Shown piece after piece: positions 8,146 through 16,671 of a stretch of 64,000 bases of DNA. Numbering within the stretch: the first letter of the stretch is position 1; each line of letters starts with the position of its first letter. The position numbers and the translations under genes were made by a program. The stretch is from positions 127,693-191,692 of the forward strand of contig LWDM01000023.1 of assembly GCA_002083525.1 (NCBI GenBank), written 5' to 3'. A model generated the notes under the pieces. That model saw only the letters and a program-made list of their open reading frames with translations. It was not told where the DNA came from and ran no database searches. The DNA is from Proteobacteria bacterium SG_bin9. Its GTDB lineage: Bacteria; Pseudomonadota; Alphaproteobacteria; Rhizobiales; Xanthobacteraceae.

Positions 8146-8967
8146 GTGAAGCACGCCACAGCCGGGCTGGCGCTCGCAGCAATTCTCTATTCGCTCGCGG
8201 GCCTTGCTGCACATGCACAAGACGCCAGCGAAAAGGAAATCGAGCGCTATCGCGCGATGATTTCGGATCCCATGTCAAATCCGGGTTACCTCGCCGTCGA
8301 TCGCGGCGAAGTCCTGTGGAAGACCACGCGCGGGAGCAAGAACGTCACGCTCGAAGGATGCGATCTTGGCCTTGGCGCCGGCAAGCTGGAAGGCGCGTTC
8401 GCAAAACTGCCGCGCTTCTTTGCAGACGCCGACAAGGTGATGGACCTCGAACAGCGTTTGCTCTGGTGCATGCAGACCATCCAGGGCCTCGACACCAAGG
8501 ATGTCGTCGCTCGCCGCTTCTCCGGCCCGGGCCGCGCATCCGACATGGAGGACCTCGTCGCCTTCATCGCCAACAAGTCGCTCGGGATGAAGATCGAGGT
8601 TCCGCTCGCGCATCCGAAAGAGCAGGAAATGGCCGCGGTCGGCGAGGAAATTTTTTACCGGCGCGGCGGCGTGATGGATTTCTCGTGCGCGACCTGCCAC
8701 GCCGACGACGGCAAGCGCATTCGCTTGCAGGGCCTGCCGAACCTGTCGAAGCCCGGCAAGACGCCGCAGGAAACGATGGGCTCGTGGCCGACCTATCGCG
8801 TGTCGCAAGGCGCGCTGCGGACGATGCAGCACCGGCTGTGGGATTGTTATCGGCAGCAACGCTGGCCGGTTCCGGAATACGCCTCCGACAGCATCACGGC
8901 GCTCACTGTCTATCTCAACAAGCAGGCGATGGGCGGCGAGATCAACGTCCCTTCGATCAAGCGCTGA
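8146..8967 (+). CDS. soxA: SoxXA c-type cytochrome subunit SoxA (monoheme type)
   Basis: SoxA with SoxX couples thiosulfate to the SoxY cysteine. The protein has a signal peptide ending AHA, one heme motif CATCH at 181-185, and the downstream active-site Cys234 (LWDCYRQQ). The position of the N-terminal heme in diheme SoxA is replaced by Cys72 and Cys108, which may form a disulfide; this is the Starkeya-type (type II) SoxXA arrangement. The GTG start is supported by a GGAGGGAGG ribosome site. soxX follows 12 nt after the stop. Confidence 0.94.
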   Translation: MKHATAGLALAAILYSLAGLAAHAQDASEKEIERYRAMISDPMSNPGYLAVDRGEVLWKTTRGSKNVTLEGCDLGLGAGKLEGAFAKLPRFFADADKVMDLEQRLLWCMQTIQGLDTKDVVARRFSGPGRASDMEDLVAFIANKSLGMKIEVPLAHPKEQEMAAVGEEIFYRRGGVMDFSCATCHADDGKRIRLQGLPNLSKPGKTPQETMGSWPTYRVSQGALRTMQHRLWDCYRQQRWPVPEYASDSITALTVYLNKQAMGGEINVPSIKR

Positions 8968-8979
8968 GCGGAGAGCATC

Positions 8980-9612
8980 ATGACACACATCGCAAAACTG
9001 CTCGCGCTCCCGATCGTTCTTGGCGCTCTCGCCTTTGCGCAAACCGCCGACTCGCAGACGGCCGCAAAACGTGCCGATCCGGCGACAGTCGATGCCTATC
9101 TGAAATCGACGTTCGGCAAGGCGCCGCCGGAGTGGCAAGCCAAGATCGAACCGGATGAAACGTTGAAGCTCTGCAACGCGCATCGCAACGACGTTCCGTC
9201 CGCGGAAGTCGACAAGATCCTCAAGCGCGAACTCGCGAAGGTCGTCTATCCGGCTGACGGCAAACTGCTTGGCAATTGGAAGGAAGGCCAGAAGGTTGCC
9301 AACAACGGCCGCGGCGGACAGTTCTCCGATCCGGAAGGCGCGGTCGCCGGCGGCAACTGCTATGCCTGCCACCAGCTCGAACTGGCCGAAGTCAGTTTCG
9401 GCACACTGGGACCAAGTCTGACCAACTACGGCAAGGACCGGAAATACGATCCGGAAGAAGCGAAGAACGCCTTCACCAAGATCTACAACTCGCAGGCCGT
9501 CGTCCCCTGCTCGAACATGCCGCGCTTCGGCGCCAACAAGGTTCTGACCGAGCAACAGATCAAAGATCTGGTGGCGCTGCTGTTCGATCCGGAATCGCCA
9601 GTCAACAAGTAG
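8980..9612 (+). CDS. soxX: SoxXA c-type cytochrome subunit SoxX (long form)
   Basis: SoxX receives electrons from SoxA. The 210-residue protein has a signal peptide (about 1-24), a long N-terminal domain with a conserved Cys65, and the heme site CYACH at 127-131 in the context GTLGPSLTNYGK. A Met in CSNMPRFG is a likely distal ligand. The long form pairs with monoheme SoxA, as in Starkeya. A GGAG site precedes the ATG. It is co-transcribed with soxA. Confidence 0.94.
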   Translation: MTHIAKLLALPIVLGALAFAQTADSQTAAKRADPATVDAYLKSTFGKAPPEWQAKIEPDETLKLCNAHRNDVPSAEVDKILKRELAKVVYPADGKLLGNWKEGQKVANNGRGGQFSDPEGAVAGGNCYACHQLELAEVSFGTLGPSLTNYGKDRKYDPEEAKNAFTKIYNSQAVVPCSNMPRFGANKVLTEQQIKDLVALLFDPESPVNK

Positions 9613-9623
9613 CCGCAACGACG

Positions 9624-10133
9624 ATGCGTTCGTTGCGACTTCGGACGATATTCATGGGCGCTGCCGCGGCAGCGCTCGTCGCGAGTTCGGCTGCCGCGCA
9701 GGACGCGACTGTCACGTACAAGTCGCTCAGTCCCGAACTGGCTCTGGAGCTTGCGCGCGCGACGCTCGCCGATTGCCAGAAGCGCGGCTTTCAGATTGCC
9801 GTCGCTGTGGTCGATCGCTTCGGCACACCGCAAGTGATGCTGCGCGATCGCTTCGCCGGACCGCATACGCCAACGACCGCGACCGGCAAGGCCTGGACGG
9901 CAGCGACCTTCCGCACCAGCACCACCGAACTGAACGCCATCAGTCAGCCGGGCATGATGCAAGCGGGTCTACGCAACCTTCCGAATGTCGTGATGATCGG
10001 CGGCGGCATTCCGGTCGACGCAGCGGGATCATTGCTTGGTGCGGTCGGCGTCTCCGGTGCACCCGGCGGCGATGCGGACGAAGCCTGCGCGAAAGCAGGC
10101 GTTGCCGCCATCAGGGACAAGCTGGATTTCTGA
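9624..10133 (+). CDS. Exported GlcG/HbpS-family heme-binding-like protein
   Basis: A 169-residue protein with a signal peptide (about 1-26) and a single GlcG/HbpS (DUF336) domain: LALELARATLADCQKRGF, VAVVDRFGTPQVMLRDR and the GGGIPV-GAVGVSGAPGG C-terminal part are typical. Members of the family bind heme or corrinoids. The gene starts 11 nt after soxX and is in the same operon, so a role in SoxXA heme handling or redox maintenance is plausible, but this is inference. It is convergent with soxW. Confidence 0.85.
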   Translation: MRSLRLRTIFMGAAAAALVASSAAAQDATVTYKSLSPELALELARATLADCQKRGFQIAVAVVDRFGTPQVMLRDRFAGPHTPTTATGKAWTAATFRTSTTELNAISQPGMMQAGLRNLPNVVMIGGGIPVDAAGSLLGAVGVSGAPGGDADEACAKAGVAAIRDKLDF

Positions 10134-10151
10134 AACGGGCGGCGCTCGCGG

Positions 10152-10724
10152 TCACGCTTGCTTCTTCAGCCAGTCAGGGAACGGCGCGGACTCGTAGCCC
10201 TTCTCGCGCACGTAGCGGAACATGGCCAGGAAAGCGGCCGGCTCAAGCAAGCCCGGCATGCGCGTGACTTCCCGCGCCTGCCCCTTCAAGGCCGCAAGGC
10301 CCGTTGTGCCCTCCGGAAAGAACTGGATCGTCGGCGTGAAGCGAACGCCGTAGCTCTCGCCGAGTGCCTTCTCACCACGCTTGCTTCCGTCGAAGTCGGT
10401 GACGACGCGCGAGCCTATGTGGTTCAGGTGCAGAATCTCGAAGTTGTCGCGGATGTAACCCTCGATCTTCGGATCGAGCATGTGGACCTCGTGCATCCGC
10501 TTGCACGCCGGACATCCCTTCAGGCCCCACATGATCGCGAAGCGCTTGCCCTTCGCGGTCGCGCCGGCGAGATCTTCGGACAGATCGAGAAAGCTCTCGA
10601 GATACCAGTCCATGTGATAGAGGCCGTCTTCGCCGAGCTTCGGAGCGGCCGCTTGTGTCGCGCCCGCACGAAGGCCGAGCAAGCCGAAACCAATCGTTGC
10701 GATCGCATTCCGCCGTGTCAGCAC
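10152..10724 (-). CDS. soxW: Periplasmic thioredoxin-like protein SoxW
   Basis: A thioredoxin-fold thiol-disulfide protein of the sox locus, expected to be reduced by SoxV and to keep Sox cysteines reduced. It has a Tat-like signal (TRRNAIATIGFG), the redox pair in GCPACKRMH (Cys71, Cys74), and a cis-Pro motif (RFTPTIQFFP). Length 190 aa. It lies 25 nt downstream of soxV, the same pair order as in Paracoccus. Confidence 0.85.
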   Translation of the reverse strand: MLTRRNAIATIGFGLLGLRAGATQAAAPKLGEDGLYHMDWYLESFLDLSEDLAGATAKGKRFAIMWGLKGCPACKRMHEVHMLDPKIEGYIRDNFEILHLNHIGSRVVTDFDGSKRGEKALGESYGVRFTPTIQFFPEGTTGLAALKGQAREVTRMPGLLEPAAFLAMFRYVREKGYESAPFPDWLKKQA

Positions 10725-10749
10725 GCGTGCCTCCTATCGCCAGCGCATC

Positions 10750-11487
10750 TCATCCGATCGACCCGAACACCGGAAACGTCTCTAGAAGCCATCCGGCGAT
10801 ACGCGGCATCGATCCAGTCAAAAACAGGACTCCCGTCAAAACAAGAGCGGAGCCGATCACCTTCTCGACAACGTTCATGTGCTGGCGCAGCCGCATCATC
10901 AGCCTGACGAACACGCCTGAGAACAGCGATGCCAGCATGAAAGGAATGCCGATACCGAGTGCGTAGGCGCCTAGCAGCAGCGCGCCCCTGCCCGCCGAAC
11001 CCTCGACACCGGCAACGACAAGGATCGCCGCTAGCACCGGCCCGACACAGGGCGTCCATCCGAACGCAAACGCAAGTCCCACCAGATAGGCGCCAAGGAA
11101 ACCAGCGGGCTTGCGGACGTCGTGAAATCGCGCCTCACGAAACAACAGACCAATCCGGAACACACCGAGGAAATGCAGCCCGAGCACTAGGATCACGACG
11201 CCGGCAATGATGCCGAGCGTCTGGAAGTGCGCGGTCACGGTCTTGCCGATCAGCGAGGCGGACGCGCCGAGCGCGACGAAGACAGTGGCAAAGCCGAGCA
11301 CAAACGCAAAGGAGAGCGCGACCACGCGCCAGTTCGGGCCCTCCGTGTCGCTGTCCTCTGTCAGCTCGTCGAGGCTGATCCCGGCCAGAAAGCACAGGTA
11401 CGGCGGCACGAGCGGGAGCACGCAGGGCGACAGGAAGGACAGCACCCCCGCCCCGATCGCACCCATCATGGAAATTGAGGAAACCAC
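10750..11487 (-). CDS. soxV: CcdA/DsbD-family membrane thiol transporter SoxV
   Basis: A polytopic inner-membrane protein (six predicted helices) that passes reductant from cytoplasmic thioredoxin to the periplasm. Signature cysteines occur in FLSPCVLPLVPPYLC (helix 1) and FGWTPCVGPVLAA (helix 4), as in CcdA. A sox-specific role is inferred from the neighbours soxW and soxS. The GTG at 11487 has GGA upstream; ATGs at 11469 and 11466 are possible alternatives. Confidence 0.9.
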   Translation of the reverse strand: MVSSISMMGAIGAGVLSFLSPCVLPLVPPYLCFLAGISLDELTEDSDTEGPNWRVVALSFAFVLGFATVFVALGASASLIGKTVTAHFQTLGIIAGVVILVLGLHFLGVFRIGLLFREARFHDVRKPAGFLGAYLVGLAFAFGWTPCVGPVLAAILVVAGVEGSAGRGALLLGAYALGIGIPFMLASLFSGVFVRLMMRLRQHMNVVEKVIGSALVLTGVLFLTGSMPRIAGWLLETFPVFGSIG

Positions 11488-11525
11488 CGTTTTTCCGGCT
11501 CTGGCAAAAACATGCGAATTTGTAT

Positions 11526-11538
11526 ATATGTATCATAT
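11526..11538. promoter_or_regulatory. Palindrome ATATGTATCATAT at the soxV/soxS divergent boundary
   Basis: Perfect 5+5 inverted repeat (ATATG-TAT-CATAT) in an AT-rich block inside a GC-rich region. It overlaps the presumed soxS start and lies about 40 nt upstream of soxV. ArsR-family regulators such as SoxR bind AT-rich palindromes of this type, and soxR is two genes away, so it is a candidate SoxR operator. Confidence 0.45.
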
Positions 11539-11926
11539 GTTCGGACGGAAGCTCTTAAAAACCTTCGGCCTTGCTGCGCTGCTGGCGATTTTTCTGTCGC
11601 CGGTTCTCGTGCAGGCGTCCGAGTTGGTGATGTTCGAGCGCAAGAGCTGCATCTGGTGCCAGCGCTGGGATCGCGACGTCGGCGCGACCTACGACAAGAC
11701 GCAGGAGTCGAAGCTTTTGCCGCTGCGCCGCGTCGATCTCGATCGGCGCGACAAGAGCGATGTCCTGCTCGACGGGCCGGTGCTGTTCACGCCGACATTT
11801 GTAATCGTGGACAACGGCCGCGAGATCGGCCGCATCACCGGCTACATGAACGAAGACTCATTCTGGGGCCTGCTCGGCGCCTACGCCGACAAGCTTCGCA
11901 TTCCCCGCGACACCAATCGCATCTGA
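11537..11926 (+). CDS. soxS: Periplasmic thioredoxin-like protein SoxS
   Basis: A small (129 aa) exported thioredoxin-fold protein with a signal peptide (MFGRKLLKTF through VQA) and the redox motif CIWC (Cys38, Cys41), followed by a FTPTFVI cis-Pro region. Paracoccus SoxS, which reactivates SoxYZ, has the same size and context. No Shine-Dalgarno precedes the ATG at 11537 or the in-frame ATG at 11528; the region upstream is an AT-rich palindrome, so the message may be nearly leaderless. It is followed by soxR. Confidence 0.82.
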   Translation: MFGRKLLKTFGLAALLAIFLSPVLVQASELVMFERKSCIWCQRWDRDVGATYDKTQESKLLPLRRVDLDRRDKSDVLLDGPVLFTPTFVIVDNGREIGRITGYMNEDSFWGLLGAYADKLRIPRDTNRI

Positions 11927-11954
11927 TCATGCTCTCGAACCCGAAGCGCTGACC

Positions 11955-12332
11955 ATGGCCTCAATCCTCTCCACCGATCTCGAAGACGAACTGCGGCACG
12001 GTGCGGAATATTCGCCTGAGCTCGATCAGCTGATGCGCAAGGCCAGGAAGGCGAGCAACTTCCTCAAAGCGCTGTCGCACGAGAACCGGCTGCTGTTGCT
12101 ATGCCTGCTCGCCGAACGCGAGCGCTCGGTCACAGAGCTTGAGAATATCCTGTCGCTCCGACAGTCGGCGGTGTCGCAACAGCTGGCGCGCCTGCGTTAC
12201 GACGGCATGGTCGATACGCGCCGCGACGGCAAGACGATCTACTACAGCCTGGCGAACGACGATGTGCGCCGCGTGATCTCGGTCGTCTACGATATCTTCT
12301 GCGCGCCGGAAACTCCGGCCGCCAAGACGTAA
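11955..12332 (+). CDS. soxR: ArsR-family transcriptional repressor SoxR
   Basis: A 125-residue winged-helix repressor: KALSHENRLLLLCLL, ELENILSLRQSAVSQQLARLR (recognition helix) and the wing VDTRRDGKTIYYSL are classic ArsR features. In other sulfur oxidisers the SoxR of this family represses sox genes until thiosulfate or polysulfide is present. Cysteines at the end of alpha-2 (LLCLL) and near the C-terminus (FCAP) could act as the thiol sensor. It follows soxS by 28 nt. Confidence 0.88.
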   Translation: MASILSTDLEDELRHGAEYSPELDQLMRKARKASNFLKALSHENRLLLLCLLAERERSVTELENILSLRQSAVSQQLARLRYDGMVDTRRDGKTIYYSLANDDVRRVISVVYDIFCAPETPAAKT

Positions 12333-12406
12333 CCGTCGCGTAACGACAAGAAGCGGGGAAGCCGGCGTCGGCCGGACAACCTCCGCGACACTCCGGGAGA
12401 CGACCC

Positions 12407-13516
12407 TTGCAGAATATGTCTGCATGGCTGCCGGCCCTCTGTGGCCTGTTCATCGGCGCGGCCGCCGGGTTCGCTGTGCGCCATGCGAAGCTGTGCTCGT
12501 TCGGCGCGATCGAGGATGTCGTCGCCGGTGGCGACAGCCGCCGCCTGCGCATCTTCGGCCTTGCGCTCGGCATCGCGATCCTCGGTACGCAGGCGCTGAT
12601 CATCGCCGGGTATTTCAATCCCGAACTCTCCACTTACGTCCCAACCGCGCTGCCCGTTGCGGCGATCGTGATCGGCAGCATCCTCTTCGGCCTCGGCATG
12701 GCCATGGTCGGCACCTGCGGGTTCGGTTCGCTCGTTCGACTGGGCGCCGGCGATCTGCGCAGCTTGATCGTCGTGCTCATCCTCGGCGCGGCGGCTTACG
12801 CAACGCTGCGTGGCGCGCTCGCGGGATTCCGGATCGGGTTTCTGGAGAATCTGGCGATCGCCATGCCCGACGGCGTTCGCTCGGACACGGCAACGCTGCT
12901 GTCCCGCGCATTCGGTTTCGAGTTGCGCGCCGTGATCGCGCTCGTTGCAGGTGCGGGCCTCTGCTGGCTTGCGCTGAGCGACCGGCGGCTGTGGCGCACG
13001 CCGCGCCTGTTGTCAGCGGGTTTCGTTCTTGGCATCGCAGTCGTTGCAGGCTGGGTCGTGACGACATGGCTCAGCGACGACTTCAACGGCCCTACCCGCC
13101 CGCAAAGTCTGACGTTCGTTTCGACGGTCGGGAAAGCGCTCTATGCTGGGCTGATGAACGCAACGAACTTTGCCGACTTCGGGGTCGGCAGCGTGTTCGG
13201 TGTGGTGGTCGGATCTTGGCTGGCTGCAAAAAGCGCCGACGAGTTTCGCTGGGAAGCGTTCGACGATGACCACGAGATGCGCAGGCACCTGCTCGGCGCC
13301 GTGCTGATGGGCTTCGGCGGCATTCTCGCCGGCGGCTGCACCATCGGTCAGGGCATTACTGCAGGCTCGATGCTCGCGCTATCGTGGCCGCTTGCGGTCG
13401 GGGGAATGATCCTCGGCGCGCGGATTGGAATTGCGGTGCTGGTCGACGGATCGCCGCGCGAATTGATGCAGCGCGGCTGGGCCAGCCTGCTCGGGCGGGC
13501 CCGTCACTCGAAATAA
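12407..13516 (+). CDS. soxT: YeeE/YedE-family sulfur compound permease (SoxT-like)
   Basis: A 369-residue polytopic membrane protein with the duplicated YeeE/YedE fold: cysteine motifs RHAKLCSFGA, VGTCGFGSLVR and AGGCTIGQGITAGS match the cysteines lining the thiosulfate path of TsuA-type carriers. A role in thiosulfate uptake or in sulfur sensing for SoxR is inferred from the neighbours. The start chosen is TTG 12407 because GGGAG lies 7-8 nt upstream; ATG 12416 is a weaker choice. It is downstream of soxS-soxR. Confidence 0.85.
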   Translation: MQNMSAWLPALCGLFIGAAAGFAVRHAKLCSFGAIEDVVAGGDSRRLRIFGLALGIAILGTQALIIAGYFNPELSTYVPTALPVAAIVIGSILFGLGMAMVGTCGFGSLVRLGAGDLRSLIVVLILGAAAYATLRGALAGFRIGFLENLAIAMPDGVRSDTATLLSRAFGFELRAVIALVAGAGLCWLALSDRRLWRTPRLLSAGFVLGIAVVAGWVVTTWLSDDFNGPTRPQSLTFVSTVGKALYAGLMNATNFADFGVGSVFGVVVGSWLAAKSADEFRWEAFDDDHEMRRHLLGAVLMGFGGILAGGCTIGQGITAGSMLALSWPLAVGGMILGARIGIAVLVDGSPRELMQRGWASLLGRARHSK

Positions 13517-13525
13517 CGAGGCTTG

Positions 13526-14575
13526 TTAGCGAGCGGCGAACGCCGGAACAACGGCAACGCTGCGAAGACCGAAGGCGGCGCCTGTGATGATACCCGCAAC
13601 CGCGATCAGCGACGGAAACGCCAGCGTCGAAACGCCGGTGAGGCCCTGACCGACCGTGCAGCCGTAAGCCATCGCACCGCCGGCACCCATCAGCGCAGCA
13701 CCGCCGATCGAGCGGGCCGTGTGGCTCGCCGACGTGTAGCCTTCAAGCGCGAAGCGTCCGGTGAGCACCGACGTCAGCAAGCTCCCGACGATCACACCCG
13801 ACACCAGCGCGATGCCGAAGTTCAGGCTCAGCCCTGTCGACAGCATGACGTACTGCAGCGAGTCGGCGACAGGCGACACGAACGTCAGCGACGTGACCGG
13901 GATCGGGTTGAATTCGTCGGCGCCGAGCCATCCGGTGGCGAGCCAGCCGGCGGTCACGAGCAGACCAACGGCAAAGCCGGCCGCGATCTGCCCGTATGCC
14001 TTGCGGAACTGCTGGTTGGAGAACGCGAACACAAACAGCGCACCGCTGGCGACAAGCGTCGCGGCGATACGCGCCGCGGTCTCGGTGAAGCCGAGCGTCG
14101 ACAGGAATGCGGGAATGGACACAGCGCCCGGAGCAATCTGCGTCCACTGCAGGAATGCGAGACGCGCCGGTGCGAGCAGACCCTTCAACGTCATCTGCGC
14201 GGTGACGGCGATGATCACGAGCACGACCAGCGAACGGATGTTGCCCTTGCCCAGCAAAACCAGCGCGCGCGAGGCGCAACCGTTCGACAACACCATACCG
14301 AGGCCGAACAACAGGCCGCCGATGAAAATCAGTGGCGCGGAGAACGAAGGCTGGAGATAGAGCGACTTGCCGATATCGACGATGCCCGCGCCGCCGATGA
14401 ACTGCGCACCGATGATCGCGACCGCGAGCGCTACGGCGTAGCTGCGGATCTTGCGGCTGTCGTCCTTCGTCCACCAGTCGCGCAAGCTGCTCAGCAAGCA
14501 GAAGCCGCTCAAGAGACCGACCACGCCGAACGCGAGGCCAATGGCAAATCCGGACAGTATCGAAAGATCGGGCAT
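13526..14575 (-). CDS. YeeE/YedE-family sulfur compound permease, second copy
   Basis: A 349-residue polytopic protein homologous to, but clearly different from, its convergent neighbour. Conserved cysteine motifs are GLLSGFCLLSSL near the N-terminus, LSNGCASRALVL, and MAYGCTVGQGLTG near the C-terminus. It probably moves thiosulfate or another sulfur anion. Start at 14575 (MPDLSILSG) fits the first helix; the frame extends to 14644. The two permease genes converge with only 9 nt between their stops, and neither shows a terminator there. Confidence 0.85.
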   Translation of the reverse strand: MPDLSILSGFAIGLAFGVVGLLSGFCLLSSLRDWWTKDDSRKIRSYAVALAVAIIGAQFIGGAGIVDIGKSLYLQPSFSAPLIFIGGLLFGLGMVLSNGCASRALVLLGKGNIRSLVVLVIIAVTAQMTLKGLLAPARLAFLQWTQIAPGAVSIPAFLSTLGFTETAARIAATLVASGALFVFAFSNQQFRKAYGQIAAGFAVGLLVTAGWLATGWLGADEFNPIPVTSLTFVSPVADSLQYVMLSTGLSLNFGIALVSGVIVGSLLTSVLTGRFALEGYTSASHTARSIGGAALMGAGGAMAYGCTVGQGLTGVSTLAFPSLIAVAGIITGAAFGLRSVAVVPAFAAR

Positions 14576-14689
14576 GACCAGCTTTCTCGACCGACTCTTG
14601 GCTCGAAGAGCCTCTAATATGAATATGGAGTCTGGTGTAAGCATTCCCCGAAACAGGGTCTAGACGGCCCGAAAACTAAAAAATATCGT

Positions 14690-14706
14690 TCAAATCGACG
14701 ATTTGA
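14690..14706. promoter_or_regulatory. 17-bp palindrome TCAAATCGACGATTTGA
   Basis: Perfect 8+8 inverted repeat with a 1-nt centre, flanked by A/T-rich sequence (AATAT on both sides). It is 115 nt upstream of the second YeeE/YedE permease start in the 245-nt gap before the flavin reductase. The symmetry suggests an operator; the regulator is unknown. Confidence 0.45.
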
Positions 14707-14820
14707 GAGAAAAATATTCTGCTGACTAGCAATCGAATTAGCGAAGATTTTTCCCCACGGTTTCGCGCTACCGATACGCTGAATCGCACTGGACGCGTTC
14801 ACCATAAGCAACCGAGCGGC

Positions 14821-15396
14821 TCACCAGCCGTGCAGCCAGAGGTCCGCGTCCGAGGGTGTCGCGATCGCGGGCTTGGTGTCGAGCTGACGATACTTGCCGC
14901 CGAAGAAAACCAACGGCCGCGCGTCGGGAGCGGGTTTCGCCGTCAGCGACAGCACCTCGCCGACGATGATGACGTGATCGCCGCCGTCGTACTTCGCGTA
15001 GGATTTGCACTCCAGCCACACGAGTGCATCGACCAGCAACGGCGCGCCGCCAAGTCCGGTACGCATGCGCACGCCATTCCATTTGTCGCTCATTGCACGG
15101 GCAAACTGCGTCGACAGCGCACTTTGCTCTTCCGCGAGAATGTTGACGGCGAAATGATCGACGGTTTCCCAGGCCGCAAAGGCTTTCGAGTGGCGGCCCA
15201 TGCTGAACAGGATCAACGGTGGATCGAGCGACACCGAACTGAACGAACTTACCGTTGCGCCGAGATAACCTTCGCTCCCCGAACTGGTGATGATGGCCAC
15301 ACCGGTCGCAAACAGGCCGAGCGCATCGCGAAAATCGCGCTCGGAAAAGTGATGGCATTCCTGTGGCGGCGACGCCACGGCGTTGGGAGTGCTCAT
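14821..15396 (-). CDS. Flavin reductase (HpaC-like) of a two-component monooxygenase
   Basis: A flavin reductase-like domain protein: FRDALGLFATGVAIIT, the LGATVSSFSSVSLDPPLILFS substrate/FMN region and the GDHVIIVGEV C-terminal motif are typical of HpaC-type NAD(P)H:flavin oxidoreductases. It would supply reduced flavin to the HpaB-type oxygenase encoded at 16672-18150. Start at 15396 has GAGG 6 nt upstream; the ATG at 15408 sits on top of the ribosome site. It is the last gene of this minus-strand run. Confidence 0.88.
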   Translation of the reverse strand: MSTPNAVASPPQECHHFSERDFRDALGLFATGVAIITSSGSEGYLGATVSSFSSVSLDPPLILFSMGRHSKAFAAWETVDHFAVNILAEEQSALSTQFARAMSDKWNGVRMRTGLGGAPLLVDALVWLECKSYAKYDGGDHVIIVGEVLSLTAKPAPDARPLVFFGGKYRQLDTKPAIATPSDADLWLHGW

Positions 15397-15456
15397 GACA
15401 GGCCTCATCCCTCTTCAGACCGCATTCATGCGGATGTGAACGCCGTATCCGCCCAG

Positions 15457-16656
15457 CTAGTGACGCGCAGGAGCGGCGGCAAACTTCGGCACACGACAGT
15501 TGGCAACCTGCACCACGCGGGTTGTCGCCGGGCTGTTACGGCTGCGGCCGATGAATTGCGGTTCGCCACGGGCAATGACGGCGCCGATCGCGGCGATGTC
15601 GCCGTTGCGGATCGCGTCAAGCGCGGTCGATTGCGATCCGCCGTCCGGCGCATCGATCAGCACGAGATCGGCGATCCGTCCCGTTTCGATGAAGCCGGTG
15701 TTGAGTCCATAGATGCGTGCGTTGCTGCCAGTCGCCGCGGCTATCGCGTGCTCCGGCAATACACCGCCGAGGCTTGCAAGATGCGAGATCGTATAGAGCA
15801 TGCCGAGCGGCATGATGCCGCTGCCGGTCGGCGTATCGGTCGCGATAATGAACCGGTCGAACGCGTCATGCTTCTGCGCCAGCGATGCGGTGAGCAGCGT
15901 GGTCCGAAGATTACCGGCAGTGCAGACCTGAAGCGCGATGTCGCTCTCACGCACGAGCTTCTCGAAATCGGAATCGCGCATCGCCGTCGGACCGCCGTTC
16001 ACATGGAACGAGACGTGCGGCTTCATCGCGATCAGATGATCGGCCGTGACCGCGCCTGAACCCGGAATCGATGAGCCGCCGGTGTGAACGGTGATGATCA
16101 TGCCGTGCGCACGTGCCATCGCGACCAGCGGCACATAATCGAACGCGGTCTTCACGGCGCCGAAACCGGCCTTCGCCAGCCACACGCCCTGCCGCTTCAC
16201 ATCGGCAAAGTCCGCCTCTACGAGGCCCGGCTCGAGAATGATCGAACCGGCATGCACAGTCATGCCGCCTGGCCGGTAGGTGTCAAAGCTCTTGCGCGCG
16301 GCGACCGCCAGCGCCTTCACGCCATCCGGATCGCGCGGCCGCCCCGGCACGTGAACTTCGGATGCCGAGATCGCTGTGGTGACGCCACCGTGGATGTAGC
16401 TTTCGAGATAGCCGACAGTCTGCTGGCGCGGCGTGTAGTCGCCAAACGTGATGTGCACGTGCGAGTCGATGAGCCCCGGAATGAGCGTCGTGCCGTCGGC
16501 ATCGATCACCACGTCAGCAGCTTCGACCGCCGCCGGCGATGCCGTTCCAACGGACGTGATGATCCCATCCTCCGAGATCACCGTGTCGCCGGCGACGAAC
16601 GGCTTGCGCCAATCGCCGGTCAGAATCGAACCGATATTGACGATCGCTACCCGCAC
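15457..16656 (-). CDS. Amidohydrolase-family protein similar to enamidase
   Basis: A metal-dependent amidohydrolase. It shows DSHVHIT (His66, His68), the GGVTTAIS-A-SEVHVPGRP block, VHTGGSSIPGS, HVNGGPTA and the late metal Asp in IIATDTPTGSGIMP. These blocks resemble Eubacterium barkeri enamidase, which opens 1,4,5,6-tetrahydro-6-oxonicotinate to 2-formylglutarate and ammonia. The neighbours (HpaB-type oxygenase, DUF1185 protein) support a ring-nitrogen or cyclic-amide substrate, but the actual substrate is not known. Length 399 aa; the C-terminal 25 residues are extra and Pro/Ala-rich. It starts 15 nt after the oxygenase stop. Confidence 0.82.
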   Translation of the reverse strand: MRVAIVNIGSILTGDWRKPFVAGDTVISEDGIITSVGTASPAAVEAADVVIDADGTTLIPGLIDSHVHITFGDYTPRQQTVGYLESYIHGGVTTAISASEVHVPGRPRDPDGVKALAVAARKSFDTYRPGGMTVHAGSIILEPGLVEADFADVKRQGVWLAKAGFGAVKTAFDYVPLVAMARAHGMIITVHTGGSSIPGSGAVTADHLIAMKPHVSFHVNGGPTAMRDSDFEKLVRESDIALQVCTAGNLRTTLLTASLAQKHDAFDRFIIATDTPTGSGIMPLGMLYTISHLASLGGVLPEHAIAAATGSNARIYGLNTGFIETGRIADLVLIDAPDGGSQSTALDAIRNGDIAAIGAVIARGEPQFIGRSRNSPATTRVVQVANCRVPKFAAAPARH

Positions 16657-16671
16657 GGCCCGCTCCCGGTC

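Noticed and set aside
13523..14617. Arg/Glu/Asp-rich 364-codon plus-strand frame opposite the second YeeE/YedE permease
   Set aside because: The minus strand encodes a clear membrane protein with cysteine motifs, so the plus frame is a shadow.
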